A stretch of DNA of 39,734 bases from Hymenobacter profundi (GTDB lineage: Bacteria > Bacteroidota > Bacteroidia > Cytophagales > Hymenobacteraceae). Positions 38,958 through 39,734 of the stretch are shown here, piece after piece. The stretch covers positions 1 to 39,734 of the forward strand of contig NZ_JAHWGL010000038.1 of the NCBI RefSeq assembly GCF_019334315.1, given 5' to 3'. The notes under the pieces were generated by a model. That model did no database searches, was not told the origin of the DNA, and was given only the letters and a program-made list of their open reading frames with translations. Every line of letters starts with the position of its first letter. Positions within the stretch are counted from its first letter, which is position 1. Position numbers and translations under genes: made by a program.

Positions 38958-39551
38958 ATGCGTACTTTCTTCATCCTCTTGCTAACGGGCAGCTTACTAA
39001 CGGCGGTATCACCTGCCAGCGCCCAGGAAAAAACGGCTGTTCGCGTCCGGCCCATAGGCGCGGTAGATTACGGTACCGGGGCGCAGTTTCTGTTTCGCAA
39101 TGGAGAGGTGGTGCTCCATCAAGATAACAATTACCAGCCGCTCACAAAAAATATCCGGCTGGCCAATGGCACGAAGATCAACTACAAAAGTGGCATCGTG
39201 GAGCTACCCAGCGGCAAACTAACGACTCTGCACGAGGGCGACTATGTGAATAGCGCGGGCAGTATTGTGTTTGCCACACCTGGCAGCGCCGCCGCGGCCC
39301 GCCACGATACTATTGGCGCCAACGCAGCCCGCTTCGAGCAGTACGTAGAGCGCGGCAAAGTAGTCCCGCTATCCGATTTGCAGGCCCAGCTAAACCGGCA
39401 AAGCCAGCAGCTGAAGCTGATGGAGCAAAAAGTACGGCTGCTCAACCAAAAAATCGACCTGCTCTCCCGGCAGTCCACCCCACCCGACACCCGCCAACTC
39501 GACCAACAGCTCCGCGAACTGGACCAGCAGCTTCAACAGTTGGCGAAGTAG
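38958..39551 (+). CDS. Secreted DUF6799-like protein with a C-terminal coiled coil
   Basis: The 197-residue protein has a signal peptide (about 1-22, ending PASAQ). The middle (about 38-95) contains two copies of a short beta unit, FLFRNGEVVLHQDNNYQPLTKNIRLANGTKI and INYKSGIVELPSGKLTTLHEGDYVNSAGSIV, as in the DUF6799 family known from Hymenobacter-type bacteria (recognised from memory). The C-terminal third (about 130-197) is a heptad-rich coiled coil with many Gln and Leu (LQAQLNRQSQQLKLMEQKVRLLNQKIDLL). Probably periplasmic and oligomeric. It is divergent from the marR-yceI pair, and its start is 86 bases from the operator palindromes, so it could share that control. Function unknown. Confidence 0.8.
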   Translation: MRTFFILLLTGSLLTAVSPASAQEKTAVRVRPIGAVDYGTGAQFLFRNGEVVLHQDNNYQPLTKNIRLANGTKINYKSGIVELPSGKLTTLHEGDYVNSAGSIVFATPGSAAAARHDTIGANAARFEQYVERGKVVPLSDLQAQLNRQSQQLKLMEQKVRLLNQKIDLLSRQSTPPDTRQLDQQLRELDQQLQQLAK

Positions 39552-39558
39552 GGAGTGG

Positions 39559-39700
39559 TGAAGAGAAAGCGTCTGTCATCCTTTATCTGGCGTCCGCTTG
39601 CGAAGGACCTTCTCACGCTAGAACGACTATCGTATCAACGACTCGTTCTAGCGTGAGAAGGTCCTTCGCTCCGCTCAGGATGACAGACGCTTTCTCTTCA
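39559..39700. repeat. Family A palindromic element, copy 5, with mirrored flanks
   Basis: The outer arms pair perfectly over 24 bases (TGAAGAGAAAGCGTCTG... / ...CAGACGCTTTCTCTTCA). The first half of each outer arm is not shared with other copies. The inner arms GCGAAGGACCTTCTCACGC / GCGTGAGAAGGTCCTTCGC continue into TAGAACGA / TCGTTCTA, and the loop holds ACGACTATCGTA as in copy 1. The left arm has an extra segment TTATCTGGCGTCCGCTT between outer and inner arms. Confidence 0.92.
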
Positions 39701-39734
39701 ATACCTCATAACTCTACTATCTCCAACTCCCCAT

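Noticed and set aside
24021..39700. CRISPR array formed by the repeated palindromes
   Set aside because: Copies are kilobases apart with genes between them, arms vary in length, and there are no regular spacers or cas genes.

Overview
The window looks like chromosomal DNA from a pigmented, GC-rich Bacteroidota of the Hymenobacter type (Cytophagales). The supports are: roughly 60% GC by eye; Bacteroidota-type promoters (TTG/TTTG, about 20 bases, then TAnnTTTG) in place of strong Shine-Dalgarno sites; secreted GH51 and GH92 glycosidases; a GMC/gluconate-dehydrogenase-subunit-3/DUF1080 set; MarR-YceI and DUF6799-like proteins; and many intergenic palindromic repeats. No rRNA, tRNA, CRISPR array, transposase, integrase or phage gene was seen. 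All genes appear intact and densely packed, so this is ordinary chromosome rather than a mobile island.

Layout. 1-6.2 kb: fabG, a secreted GH51 arabinofuranosidase, a convergent secreted protein of unknown function, and a histidine kinase/response regulator pair with overlapping stop and start codons. 6.4-13.5 kb: an MFS efflux permease, a TPR/DUF6624-like/TonB-C protein, a vWA-type membrane protein, a small lipoprotein, an RluE-like pseudouridine synthase and a membrane-anchored alpha/beta hydrolase translationally coupled to it. 13.7-18.9 kb: a secreted GH92 enzyme with Gln at the usual catalytic-acid position, dnaK, and a small membrane protein bracketed by two near-identical terminators. 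19.0-22.8 kb: a 51-residue gene on the minus strand, then DUF1080 hydrolase, GMC oxidoreductase and Tat-lipoprotein subunit 3, which look like a periplasmic 3-keto-glycoside route. 22.8-28.7 kb: FAD monooxygenase, membrane-anchored EEP phosphatase/nuclease, MarC, hemE and an OmpA-domain inner-membrane protein. 28.9-35.8 kb, all minus strand: a RfaE1-type heptose kinase, a class I aminotransferase, a GT2 fused to a membrane/Rossmann module, an unusual aspartokinase, recR and clpS. 36.1-39.6 kb: two proteins of unknown function, a yceI-marR pair with a clear operator, and a coiled-coil secreted protein.

What stands out beyond the genes: (1) five copies of a roughly 100-170 bp palindromic element with TGTCATCCTGAG ends. 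Two copies have arms that extend into copy-specific flanking DNA, and one copy is inverted relative to another by its loop sequence. Two further palindrome families are present. (2) Four genes (the histidine kinase, rluE, hemE, clpS) have the promoter -7 octamer exactly four bases before the ATG, which predicts leaderless mRNAs. (3) The pentamer CTACC/GGTAG is clearly over-represented. (4) The marR promoter is overlaid by two perfect palindromes. Everything here comes from reading the sequence; no database search was run.
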